DNA of 64,000 nucleotides, from positions 1 to 64,000 of the forward strand of contig JARQWU010000010.1 in NCBI GenBank assembly GCA_040182905.1, read 5' to 3'. Origin of the DNA: Barthelona sp. PAP020. Taxonomy: Eukaryota > Metamonada: BaSk clade. The position numbers were made by a program, and so were the translations under genes. This document shows, one piece after another, positions 9,756-18,830 of this stretch. The notes under the pieces are model-generated. The model saw nothing but the letters and a program-made list of their open reading frames with translations, searched no databases and had not been told where the DNA came from. How positions within the stretch are numbered: position 1 is the first letter of the stretch; the number at the start of each line of letters is the position of its first letter.

Positions 9756-10142
9756 TATCACAAAACAAAAAAGAAATAACGCTGTTAAAAAAAATCATTT
9801 TTCTCGCTTTAATCTGACATAAAAAATTTACAAAATTAAACAGCTATCTCATTTTTAAGAAAAGAACATTTCAATAATGATAAAATTATCAAAAAAAAAA
9901 CACTAGATAGGAATGAAAAGAGAAAATCCGAAGTTGCTTTCGAAAGCAAAAACCTGTTTGTTGTTGCGAAACTTGAAATAAAAAGAATTTCTTTTTAAAA
10001 AACGGCTATTGTAATCCAAACACCAAAAGAAGAGAAGTTATCTTTGATTTTGTTCACAAATACCACGAAAAATTTAACAAAAGAAATGTTGCAAATAAAA
10101 TGGACAAAAAAATTTATAAAAGTTAAAAAAATACTCAAATTG
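9756..10142. other. Gene-free stretch upstream of cysteine synthase
   Basis: This 387-bp AT-rich interval separates the cysteine synthase start from the 3' end of the bromodomain gene, both on the minus strand. It must hold the promoter of the former and the 3' end of the latter. The only striking element is a perfect 16-bp palindrome at 9934-9949. No open frame or RNA-gene signature was seen. Confidence 0.6.
9934..9949. promoter_or_regulatory. Perfect 16-bp palindrome, possible regulatory site
   Basis: The sequence TTGCTTTCGAAAGCAA is identical to its reverse complement. It lies about 180 bp upstream of the cysteine synthase ATG, in the only notable gene-free stretch of the region. Palindromes of this length can bind dimeric factors. 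No other copy was noticed in the window, and function is inference. Confidence 0.35.
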
Positions 10143-13091
10143 TTATTGTTCCATGATGTTACTAATATTACTGTTCATTGATTTTTGTAAAGAGTTACCT
10201 AAATATTTGGTCAACAAATTGAGAGCTATTCCTACAAAATGTAAAATTGTTTGAATCTCATTACTTTGTGGATTATATTGGTTGTTGGCCTTCATTTCAT
10301 CCAATCTCAAGAGTTCAAATGAAACTTCAAGCTGTATTTCTTCCAATAATTCCGTCAACAAAGCATTCTTCATTTGTTGATCAATATTCAAATTGTTGAT
10401 TTCACCATACTTTTCAAGCATTTCATTCAACAACAATTTATTGGTTTGATTTCCACCATTAGATACTTCAAAATCAGATCCATTATTATGAATCAAAGAA
10501 TTAATCAAAGATTCGGAAGATTCTTCAATTGTGACTGAATCATCAATTTGATTCATGTTCAACCTTTGTGTTTTCATTGGAATCTCATTCATATTGACGA
10601 CAATTGGCTTTGAAAGGGCCAAATTGACACTAATAGGAGGTTGTTGAGAATTTAATCGTGATAACTCACTATATCTTCTGAAGAAATGGCTTCTCGTAAT
10701 CATTCCTTTTCCATCACCCTTTCTCCCAGAAAATCTGAATATTTCATCAGCAGCACGACCTTTTGAAATGCTTGGATTTTCGTTGGATAAAAATGACGGG
10801 GCTGGTGTTGTTGGAGTTATCGAGCGTTCTGCAAAACCGGCGGGAATGTTCATGATATTTGACACAGTTTCATTCTTTATAGGAGTAATAAGATTATCAC
10901 CAATTAACTCACTGGAGGGATTTGTTTCAATCATAGAATCAGTTGGTGATACACTAGGTGGAGGACTTGGAGAAGTTTGATTGTAAGAGCCCAATTCAAC
11001 ATCTTGCTCAATTGCACTTTCTTCCTCAACAATAACCTCATCTTCTTTGATAGAATTGGAAGAGGTTGGTTGTAAACTACCACTTGAAACATCAATTACA
11101 GTAACTACAGGGCGAGTACTGATAATATCAAAAATGATTGAAAAGACTACATTCAAATCAGTATATATAGTAACCACATCGATTAAAAAAGTATGATATT
11201 CATCAATATCTTTTTGATCAACGTTTGAATTATTTCTGTTTGAAAAACTGAGTTGAAAAGAAGAAGAAGGCCAATTTAATTCTCTGATGATTTTCACCAA
11301 AATCCTTTGAATTTGATCAAAAAGATCAAACAATGGTAATTTCTGTGCCTCTAAAGTTTGAAGTACTTGAGATAAATCTGAAGAATGAACATGATTCAAT
11401 TTCTCTTTCAATATAAGATCCAATGTGTTCATCAAATGGTGATAATCAATCATACCATTTGGCAAAACAATTGAACTGAGACTTATTTTGTTCAAATCAA
11501 TATGTGATGCACAACCTTCTTTTAATCTCAAAAATAACATTTCACTGTCCTGATTATACTGTGAAGTTATGTCAGAAGTGACATCTTCGGTTCTTAACAT
11601 GGGAATATCCAACAAAGGAAAATTCTCCAAAACTGAAGTCTTTGTGGGATATTTGTTCAAACAACTAGTTACTTTTTGTCTTTTTTGTAATGAAGACAAA
11701 GTAACAACGTCAAACATAATTTCCCAACTTTTACAATAATTCTGTATTTTTTGCCCCATTTTACTCACAGTACGGCCATAAACACCTCTCTTTCTGTAAA
11801 TACTAATTTGATTGCCAAATAACTTTGTGATATGATTTAAGAATTGTTCAACTGTCAAATATGGATCAATTGATGCGATCGTTTCACTAGATTCAGCATC
11901 TAAATCAAAAAGATCATACATATAACTCCATTGAGTAAAGTATGACTTTTTGCTTGCAACAGAAATTTGTTTCGGAAATAATGAAGGATCAATATCACCA
12001 CTACTCAACTGAACGTTGTTATCATCTTCTAAACTCAGTTGTTGAACAAACATATGTGGTGCTTCCATAAATTTTGGAAATATTTCTTTTATATCCTCAA
12101 TATAAACATCTGCTGGATCCATATTGGCAAAATGTGACGATAATTGATAGTCTTCCAAAGTCAATTGAGGAGGAACTTTAAATTTGACAGAATTAAGACT
12201 CAAATTTTTAAAACCATCACCCAATAACAATTTCTCTTGTCTATTTGTCTTTTTAATTTTTTTTTCCACTTCTTTCCAATCAATTAAACCATAATTATCT
12301 TCTGCTCTGCAAACCAACATAACTAACATTAAAAATTCAGATAAAAGCAAGGATTCACTGTGAAATTGAGAGGGGATAGAGTGAAAATACGTGTAAAATT
12401 GTCGAATACGAATTCTTTTGAATAATTCCAATCTATTATACGTCATTAAGCGAACCATTTCCATCTTATCTTCCCTTGAAAAAACTCTCTCTGTATCATA
12501 CACAAAAATAGGTTTATAAGTGATAATTAAAGATTCTAAGAGTTTTTGAGCGGATCTTTTCAATTTCTTTGCCATGTTAGAAAAAGGAGAATTCTTGGGA
12601 TTGAATAAAATTGCATTATCACACATCAATAGAACATCTTCACTGAATTTTTCAATCGATGGATATAATTCATATTCAACCTTCTTCTGTATGATATTCA
12701 TATCTATTGGTTGCTCAATTACCGAACAATATCCTTCAATATCATTTACATTTGCAGAAAACATCTGTAACTCTTTGTCCAAATCAACAAAACTATCACA
12801 AAATTTGGTAAAAAATTCAGTCATTGTAATTTCTTCAGCATTTGAAGAAGATATTGTTGCGGCTAAATTTCTTGCAGCCTCATCGTTCTTATTAACGGTG
12901 TCTTCAGCAATTGATAGTTTTTCCATATCATAATAAAGTTTCGCTAATTCACTCGAATGTGCACATTCTATACCATCAAGAATAAAAAAATTCCCTTCTC
13001 TGGGAATATCACTGGCAGAAATGTTACTGTTGTCTGATTGAAAAATCATATCAAACAACATCTCCATGACTTTCAATCCTATTTCCACATC
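10143..13091 (-). CDS. Bromodomain protein, 5' end missing in assembly gap
   Basis: At least 981 residues, still open where it meets the run of N, so the true start lies in or beyond the gap. The clear domain is a bromodomain at about residues 90-180 of the visible part: VIEQPIDMNIIQKKVEYELYPSIEKFSEDVLLMCDNAILFNPKNSPF, with FN (Asn163) in place of the usual YN that binds acetyl-lysine. The following 400 residues are helical and mixed. The C-terminal third is Ser/Pro/Asn-rich, then ends in helices (ALLTELLEEIQLEVSFELLRLDEM). No ATPase, acetyltransferase or PHD finger is visible, so it is more likely a chromatin adaptor or complex subunit than an enzyme. I cannot place it in a named family. Confidence 0.8.
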   Translation of the reverse strand, partial: DVEIGLKVMEMLFDMIFQSDNSNISASDIPREGNFFILDGIECAHSSELAKLYYDMEKLSIAEDTVNKNDEAARNLAATISSSNAEEITMTEFFTKFCDSFVDLDKELQMFSANVNDIEGYCSVIEQPIDMNIIQKKVEYELYPSIEKFSEDVLLMCDNAILFNPKNSPFSNMAKKLKRSAQKLLESLIITYKPIFVYDTERVFSREDKMEMVRLMTYNRLELFKRIRIRQFYTYFHSIPSQFHSESLLLSEFLMLVMLVCRAEDNYGLIDWKEVEKKIKKTNRQEKLLLGDGFKNLSLNSVKFKVPPQLTLEDYQLSSHFANMDPADVYIEDIKEIFPKFMEAPHMFVQQLSLEDDNNVQLSSGDIDPSLFPKQISVASKKSYFTQWSYMYDLFDLDAESSETIASIDPYLTVEQFLNHITKLFGNQISIYRKRGVYGRTVSKMGQKIQNYCKSWEIMFDVVTLSSLQKRQKVTSCLNKYPTKTSVLENFPLLDIPMLRTEDVTSDITSQYNQDSEMLFLRLKEGCASHIDLNKISLSSIVLPNGMIDYHHLMNTLDLILKEKLNHVHSSDLSQVLQTLEAQKLPLFDLFDQIQRILVKIIRELNWPSSSFQLSFSNRNNSNVDQKDIDEYHTFLIDVVTIYTDLNVVFSIIFDIISTRPVVTVIDVSSGSLQPTSSNSIKEDEVIVEEESAIEQDVELGSYNQTSPSPPPSVSPTDSMIETNPSSELIGDNLITPIKNETVSNIMNIPAGFAERSITPTTPAPSFLSNENPSISKGRAADEIFRFSGRKGDGKGMITRSHFFRRYSELSRLNSQQPPISVNLALSKPIVVNMNEIPMKTQRLNMNQIDDSVTIEESSESLINSLIHNNGSDFEVSNGGNQTNKLLLNEMLEKYGEINNLNIDQQMKNALLTELLEEIQLEVSFELLRLDEMKANNQYNPQSNEIQTILHFVGIALNLLTKYLGNSLQKSMNSNISNIMEQ

Positions 13092-13092
13092 T

Positions 13093-13346
13093 NNNNNNNN
13101 NNNNNNNNNNNNNNNNNNNNNNNNNNNNNNNNNNNNNNNNNNNNNNNNNNNNNNNNNNNNNNNNNNNNNNNNNNNNNNNNNNNNNNNNNNNNNNNNNNNN
13201 NNNNNNNNNNNNNNNNNNNNNNNNNNNNNNNNNNNNNNNNNNNNNNNNNNNNNNNNNNNNNNNNNNNNNNNNNNNNNNNNNNNNNNNNNNNNNNNNNNNN
13301 NNNNNNNNNNNNNNNNNNNNNNNNNNNNNNNNNNNNNNNNNNNNNN
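13093..13346. other. Assembly gap (254 N)
   Basis: A run of 254 undetermined bases. The bromodomain gene on the minus strand enters it from the left, and a plus-strand gene emerges from it on the right already in its last 46 codons. Both genes therefore lose their starts here. Confidence 0.99.
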
Positions 13347-13347
13347 A

Positions 13348-13488
13348 CCTTATGAAATAGCTCTTGGTGACAATGGTTTCTTTTGGCTTAAAAGTGATGT
13401 TTTAGACAACACCATTCTGTTAAAAAGATTGTTAGAAAAATCTTTAACAATGACTGATGCAGAAATTGAAGGTCAATTGGCGGGGTGA
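13348..13488 (+). CDS. Exosome cap subunit Rrp40/EXOSC3-like, C-terminal fragment
   Basis: Only the last 46 codons are present; the rest is in the N gap. The fragment begins PYEIALGDNGFFWLKSD, which matches the C-terminal KH-domain segment of Rrp40/EXOSC3 (pattern YEIA.G.NG..W.K), and it continues with a helix and an MTDAEIEGQL tail of the right length before the stop. Rrp40 is one of three S1/KH cap subunits of the RNA exosome, which degrades and trims nuclear and cytoplasmic RNA. The related cap subunit Rrp4 is the main alternative. Confidence is limited by the short length. Confidence 0.55.
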   Translation, partial: PYEIALGDNGFFWLKSDVLDNTILLKRLLEKSLTMTDAEIEGQLAG

Positions 13489-13591
13489 TATAAATTGTTA
13501 GTAGTTTTCCATTTTAATTTCTACTAAGTTTTCAAAGCAACCTACTACCTAAACTAAATAAATATTTCAATTACTTGTGTATGTCATAATA

Positions 13592-16168
13592 ATGAAAAAG
13601 AAATATGAAAGAAGGATGTCCTTTTTAATGAGAATAAATAGGAGAGAATTGAAGGACATGATTCGAAGAGATGAACAATTATTGAAATATATGTTGACCA
13701 TTGATTGGAATATAATACAGGAAGTTACTTGTTTATTTTTGACGTTTTTTGGTGTGCTGTTTGTGAAAAAACTTCCATTTTGTTGGTTTTCTGGAATTTT
13801 TTTTCTTTTATGTTTTGCTCATAGTTGTGGCAGATACAATATATTTATTAAGTATTTAACGAAATTTTTGTTTTTAATAAGTTTTTGGAGAATATCTGGA
13901 ATCATTTCTGAAGAGAATGTTGAGACAATAATTTTTTTATCAATAACAATGCTTCATCATTCACAATTTTATGAGAAATTTCAAGAAATAGTAGTTTTCA
14001 ATATTTGGATTTTTTTTCAATATATTTTTTTTAATGATGATTATTGTATCGATTTTTTCCGTTTAATAATATCTATTAATATAGTATTTTATGTGCTTAT
14101 TCATTTTTTTCGAATGAAAGAAGTTTATGGTGGAGAAGTTCGTAATTTATCTGTAAAAAGTTTTTATCACGCTTCGAAGTTATTTCAACCCATCAAAAAT
14201 ATTGAAACAATTTCAATATTACCCATAAATAAATTGGGTATTTTAATAAGTTTTCGTGATGGACCTATTGAAAGTGTATCCAAGCTACTTCAAATGCTTT
14301 TTCTGAATATTTTGGATTTTGATACGTATCAGATATATTCCTGTGATTCTGGATTGCTTCTATTAAGTTTTGATTTGTTGAGTGTAATAAGAACTGTGGA
14401 AAAATGTTTCAATCTATTTCGACAATTCCCATCAATCATTGGGTTTATTATGATTGTTAAAGGAACATTTGTTAAGGGACATGTTGGACGATTTTTTCCT
14501 TCAACTTTGAATGGACAAATGACTTTAGAAATACGAAAGACTTTGACAGAATGTGACAGTAAATTTGATCATACTGTGATTATTATTGATAACAATGTAT
14601 TGTTAATGCATCAATTAAGTGAAAATATTCGAGACAAATTACATAAATTGAAAGATTCTATATATTTGGTACGACGGAAATGTTTCACCAATTCTCAACT
14701 TTGTATCAAAAAGTTTGATGAATTTTTTGGTGATAACGAAGATTTTTATTGCCAAAATTTAGCCAACAGTGGAAAAGAACGAGAAATTGATGAAATTAGT
14801 CTATTAACGCATTTACAATCCAAAAGACCTTCTTTTTCGATTTTACCAGATCAATTTATTACCTTTGAAAAGACTTCAGGTCGAATTAGTAGTAATACTG
14901 GTTTAATTTTACTAAATGTTGAAAAAGATGAAAAAAAATTGGCTAAATCAAGGAAAGTTTCAATTAATCCAAAAGAAATCTTTGAAAATTTCGCCGCTCT
15001 AAAAAAGAACATATTAATGTGTCGAGATCATTGTCCTTTGCCAAGAGCTTGGCAATTTTTAATAATCTTTATCTTTTTTACAGATTGTAACTTTTATATT
15101 GGACTTGTATTGTTGTTATTACTTTTTTTTGTTGAATTTTCTAATAGAATATCGATCTTTAGCATTGTTTTACAATGTTGGGTTGTATTTATTTTATGTA
15201 TTTATTTATTTGTATTGGAAAGAACATTATTCAATATGTTATTGGTTACTGTGATAATCTTTGGTCAATATGCACATAAAAACAGTATCATTCCAACAAT
15301 TTTTACGGTAACTGTTCAATTTCTGTATTTTTGTTTAAGTCTATTGATTGTACAAAAAAATTTGGGAGCTTGTGTCTTCTTATTACATTTGATTTCTCAT
15401 TCAATTCCATTAGTATTGTTAAAGAATGAAGTGGTCAGTAAAAATAACAAAACATTAAAATATTTGGAAAATGTTAAATATTTTTATCCAAACGAATTAC
15501 TCAGGAATCCAAACACTATCACCAATAACATCTTTATAAAATATTTGGAAGAATCCTATTATTGTTTCTTAAGAATCAACACCAAAACTTCAAATTTCAC
15601 AAATCAAAATGAAAGTGATGAAAATGATGAAGTCAAAGCAAAGAAATATTATGAAAAGAAATTCAAAGGCATAAAAAAAATTCAAAATAATTTATATCAT
15701 TTATTTAAAGAGATGAATATTGAAGATTTCTACTTTTCTTCTTCTTTTATTTTTTTTAATCTCAAAAATTTGAAAAATTTAAATGAATTAACGGAATTAT
15801 TCGAGAAAATTAATCTTATTTGTTTAAAGAATAGCAATAAAAAAATGCAAAGACAATTTGTCTCTTCCATTTTTTTTGATTCCCTTTTAATTTTTATCAA
15901 TTTCAAAAAGAAAGCTTTAGAAATGGTTTATTCTCCAGTTTTAAATTCAATCAAACAAAACACTCATAATTTAAAACATTCTCAAATTCTTATAGATAAA
16001 TCTTGTTTTGATAATTTATTGAGTGATGATTATTTCTTAAACAATTCAGAGAACTTTGAGGATTCAATTTCAAAAACACCTGTAGAAGAAGATTCAATCA
16101 TTCTTAATTCATCAAAAGAATTTGAAAATCTTCTTCATCTTTTTAGTTCCATTTTTTCATCTACCTAA
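13592..16168 (+). CDS. 12-TM membrane adenylyl-cyclase-like protein, probable pseudoenzyme
   Basis: An 858-residue protein with two cassettes. Six hydrophobic segments lie at about residues 35-172, then a soluble region at about 195-350; six more segments at about 490-625 precede a second soluble region at about 645-800. Six TM, C1, six TM, C2 is the layout of animal-type membrane adenylyl cyclases. The soluble parts resemble divergent class III cyclase folds: in C1, LLQMLFLNILDFDTYQ is followed by SCDSGLLLLSF and later by GFIMIVKGTFVKGHVG, matching the helix, beta hairpin and hairpin of cyclases. The metal-binding aspartate of the first strand is replaced (ISILPINKLG), and the Asn/Arg catalytic pair of C2 is not recognisable. 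The start is the ATG at 13592; the longer frame opens only with GTG. Catalysis seems unlikely; a receptor or regulatory role is inference. Confidence 0.6.
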   Translation: MKKKYERRMSFLMRINRRELKDMIRRDEQLLKYMLTIDWNIIQEVTCLFLTFFGVLFVKKLPFCWFSGIFFLLCFAHSCGRYNIFIKYLTKFLFLISFWRISGIISEENVETIIFLSITMLHHSQFYEKFQEIVVFNIWIFFQYIFFNDDYCIDFFRLIISINIVFYVLIHFFRMKEVYGGEVRNLSVKSFYHASKLFQPIKNIETISILPINKLGILISFRDGPIESVSKLLQMLFLNILDFDTYQIYSCDSGLLLLSFDLLSVIRTVEKCFNLFRQFPSIIGFIMIVKGTFVKGHVGRFFPSTLNGQMTLEIRKTLTECDSKFDHTVIIIDNNVLLMHQLSENIRDKLHKLKDSIYLVRRKCFTNSQLCIKKFDEFFGDNEDFYCQNLANSGKEREIDEISLLTHLQSKRPSFSILPDQFITFEKTSGRISSNTGLILLNVEKDEKKLAKSRKVSINPKEIFENFAALKKNILMCRDHCPLPRAWQFLIIFIFFTDCNFYIGLVLLLLLFFVEFSNRISIFSIVLQCWVVFILCIYLFVLERTLFNMLLVTVIIFGQYAHKNSIIPTIFTVTVQFLYFCLSLLIVQKNLGACVFLLHLISHSIPLVLLKNEVVSKNNKTLKYLENVKYFYPNELLRNPNTITNNIFIKYLEESYYCFLRINTKTSNFTNQNESDENDEVKAKKYYEKKFKGIKKIQNNLYHLFKEMNIEDFYFSSSFIFFNLKNLKNLNELTELFEKINLICLKNSNKKMQRQFVSSIFFDSLLIFINFKKKALEMVYSPVLNSIKQNTHNLKHSQILIDKSCFDNLLSDDYFLNNSENFEDSISKTPVEEDSIILNSSKEFENLLHLFSSIFSST

Positions 16169-16224
16169 ATTTTGTTTCATAAAAAAATACTGCATATTTT
16201 GCTCTTTTTTTTTTTTTCTACAAA

Positions 16225-16773
16225 ATGAGTTCTTTTGAACAATGCAATGACAATGATACCCAAAATATATCTTCCTCATTCGCAAATATCAATCCTTCAA
16301 ATACTCCTAATTCAACAAATGTTTATGTTTCCAGAAAAAACGATAATGATGTGAATAATTTATATAAAATCACTGATGAAACACAATTACAAAACTCTTC
16401 ATTTGAAGAAAATGTATTTACTCCTTTATCTACCAAACCTTTGTTTGTTGACCATATTAGTGGTCCAATCATTTCTTTAGGTGATCTATCTTTTGTTCAA
16501 AGATTTTGTATCCCTTCTGTTGTGAAAGAGAACAATGAAATAACTTTCACTTTGCCAATGCCAGGTTTGGAATCAAATGATTTTTCTTTAATTATTGAGA
16601 ACAATTTTTTATGGTTGAAAATTCGTTCTGAATTGCTACCTTTGGCTAATTTTGAAATTTTGTCACCAGAAGACATAAATTGCAGTTATATAAATGGAAT
16701 TTTTGTTGTGCATGTGTCATTATCCATGGAAAATCCCATTCAAAGAGTTGAAATCCCAATAAAGAATAACTAA
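16225..16773 (+). CDS. Small heat-shock protein (alpha-crystallin/Hsp20 domain)
   Basis: A 182-residue protein. Residues about 1-85 are Asn/Ser-rich and disordered in character. Residues about 95-180 fit an alpha-crystallin domain: EITFTLPMPGLESNDFSLIIENNFLWLKI corresponds to the beta strands with the LPG turn, and the terminal part INGIFVVHVSLSMENPIQRVEIPIK to the last strands. The usual GVL motif reads GIF. Family members are ATP-independent chaperones that hold unfolding proteins. A run of 14 T ends seven bases before the ATG. No targeting signal is visible. Confidence 0.75.
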   Translation: MSSFEQCNDNDTQNISSSFANINPSNTPNSTNVYVSRKNDNDVNNLYKITDETQLQNSSFEENVFTPLSTKPLFVDHISGPIISLGDLSFVQRFCIPSVVKENNEITFTLPMPGLESNDFSLIIENNFLWLKIRSELLPLANFEILSPEDINCSYINGIFVVHVSLSMENPIQRVEIPIKNN

Positions 16774-16982
16774 AGTTTGTAAAAGAACTTTTTGCTAATT
16801 ATGTTGTGAGTTAAGTTAGAAAGTATGATGTACATGACAAATAACAATGATAATATCCACATAACAACTTTATGATACTCTTTCAAATTCCAATATGACA
16901 AAAGAATAGGAATAAATCTTGTAAATTTGTGAAACAGTGTTTTTTTAAATAATTAGAAATAATTTTGAATAACAATACCGAT

Positions 16983-18722
16983 ATGACACTTGAAAAGGTT
17001 GATATTAGTATCAAACCAATAACAACAAGACCGATACAATTATGTTTGATATCAAAATTAGTTGGATTAGAAATTGATTCAACTGAAAAAATTCAAACCG
17101 TAATATTTTGCCAACAAGAGTTTATAATACAAATTAAAAGCAATATTCTTGGTTCGATTGGATTTTCCACTGAAATAAATATTGTCGACAGTTCTTTATA
17201 CACCATTGATAAACCAAAAACGAAGTACATCAATGAAAAGGCTATTAATGAGTTAAAAGAGGTGTTAAATTTCTGTTTTAATGAAAATTTACCTGAAAAT
17301 ATAAATTTACCAAAAGGAATATTGATAAAAGGAGCTCCTGGTAGTGGAAAGACCCATTTGGTACGAAGTGTTTTACACGAATCCCAATATAATGTTATTA
17401 AAATTACTTCGGAAGATTTTTCCCAAATTGTTGGGATGACTGAAAAAAAACTCAAAACTAAATTCACGTTAGCTGAAAAAATGACTCCATCTGTTATCCT
17501 TTTTGAGAATGCGGATTTGTTCCTTAAAAACTCAGACAGTGATTTAGACCGGAAAATCATCAATATTTTTGTTAATTTACTTGACCAAATAAATGGTAGG
17601 GTAGTTGTTATAGGGACCATAACAGAATCAATAAATAATCAATTGCTGTCATCGGGTAGATTTGAAAGAACTGTTTTGCTTACAAGTCCTGATATGGATG
17701 AAGTTGAACAAATTATTGAATCTTTGTGTTCAAAATATCCTTATGCTTTTAATATAGAAGATGTTTCTCAGTTATGTCATGGATTTTGGGGATGTGACGT
17801 TGTGAAGCTTGTTAGGCATGCACAATTATTGGCAAATGGCTCGATGTTAACTTATGAACACTTTAAACAGGCAAGAAGGTTTGTTATTCCTTCAGCTTTA
17901 AATGAAGTTCATGTTGAGGTTCCATGTGTTACTTGGACTGATATTGGTGGATACGAATATGTGAAACAAATGCTCAAAGAAATGGTTGAGTGGCCATTGA
18001 CTCGAAAAAAAGAGATGGAAAAATTTGGAATCAATGCCCCAAGTGGTCTTTTGCTGTATGGTCCACCTGGTTGCTCAAAAACAATGATGGCTAAAGCATT
18101 AGCGACAGAAAGTAAATTCAATTTTATTGCTGTTAAAGGTGCTGAAGTATTTTCCAAATGGGTTGGAGAAAGTGAGAGGAAAATACGTGAAATTTTTACA
18201 AGAGCTCGTGCTGCTTCACCTTGTGTAATCTTTTTTGATGAGATTGATGCTTTGGCTGTTTCAAGAGATTCTCATTCAACTGGTGTTGGAGCACGTGTTC
18301 TTTCACAACTCTTAAATGAAATGGATGGAGTTGAAGAATCCAGTATGATTGTTGTTGTTGCAGCGACAAATCGACCAGATATCTTAGACTCTGCATTGAC
18401 AAGACCTGGAAGATTAGACAGATTGGTTTATGTTTCTTTACCAGATAAACCCGCGCGAAAAGCTATTTTTTCAATTAAAACAAGAAAAATGCCGCTGGAT
18501 AAAAATGTTTTCATTGATGAACTCAGTGATTTGACGGATGGTTACACAGGTGCTGAGATTCAAGCAATTTGTCAAGAAGCTGCTCTTATTGCAATGCGTC
18601 AATCATTAGATATTGAAACAATTACTCTCCAACATTTTCAAGAGGCTTTGGATGTGGTTAAACCAGCCATCACAAAGAAAACTTGTGAATTTTATGAAGA
18701 TTTCAGGCTTGGCAAAATGTGA
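16983..18722 (+). CDS. Tandem AAA ATPase, AFG2/SPATA5-like
   Basis: A 579-residue type II AAA ATPase. D1 has Walker A GAPGSGKT starting at residue 117, but its Walker B reads ILFENAD instead of the usual FFDE(L/I)D. D2 is canonical, with GPPGCSKT at 360-367, FFDEIDALA at about 420, and the second region of homology (AATNRPDILDSALTRPGRLDR). The Cys-Ser in the D2 P-loop (GPPGCSKT) is a hallmark of the AFG2/Drg1 and SPATA5/SPATA5L1 group, which releases recycling factors such as Rlp24 from pre-60S ribosomes. About 100 residues precede D1, so the full double-psi N-domain seems reduced. The ATG at 16983 was chosen because the upstream extension begins with TTG. Confidence 0.82.
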   Translation: MTLEKVDISIKPITTRPIQLCLISKLVGLEIDSTEKIQTVIFCQQEFIIQIKSNILGSIGFSTEINIVDSSLYTIDKPKTKYINEKAINELKEVLNFCFNENLPENINLPKGILIKGAPGSGKTHLVRSVLHESQYNVIKITSEDFSQIVGMTEKKLKTKFTLAEKMTPSVILFENADLFLKNSDSDLDRKIINIFVNLLDQINGRVVVIGTITESINNQLLSSGRFERTVLLTSPDMDEVEQIIESLCSKYPYAFNIEDVSQLCHGFWGCDVVKLVRHAQLLANGSMLTYEHFKQARRFVIPSALNEVHVEVPCVTWTDIGGYEYVKQMLKEMVEWPLTRKKEMEKFGINAPSGLLLYGPPGCSKTMMAKALATESKFNFIAVKGAEVFSKWVGESERKIREIFTRARAASPCVIFFDEIDALAVSRDSHSTGVGARVLSQLLNEMDGVEESSMIVVVAATNRPDILDSALTRPGRLDRLVYVSLPDKPARKAIFSIKTRKMPLDKNVFIDELSDLTDGYTGAEIQAICQEAALIAMRQSLDIETITLQHFQEALDVVKPAITKKTCEFYEDFRLGKM

Positions 18723-18830
18723 AAATATAGCTAAAACAATAAATTTATTTTATTTTTTTATTCGCAAAATTTAAAAATATTGAGGGGATTTTGACTTTTG
18801 AAGACTAATGTTTAAAATATAACTTCAAAC

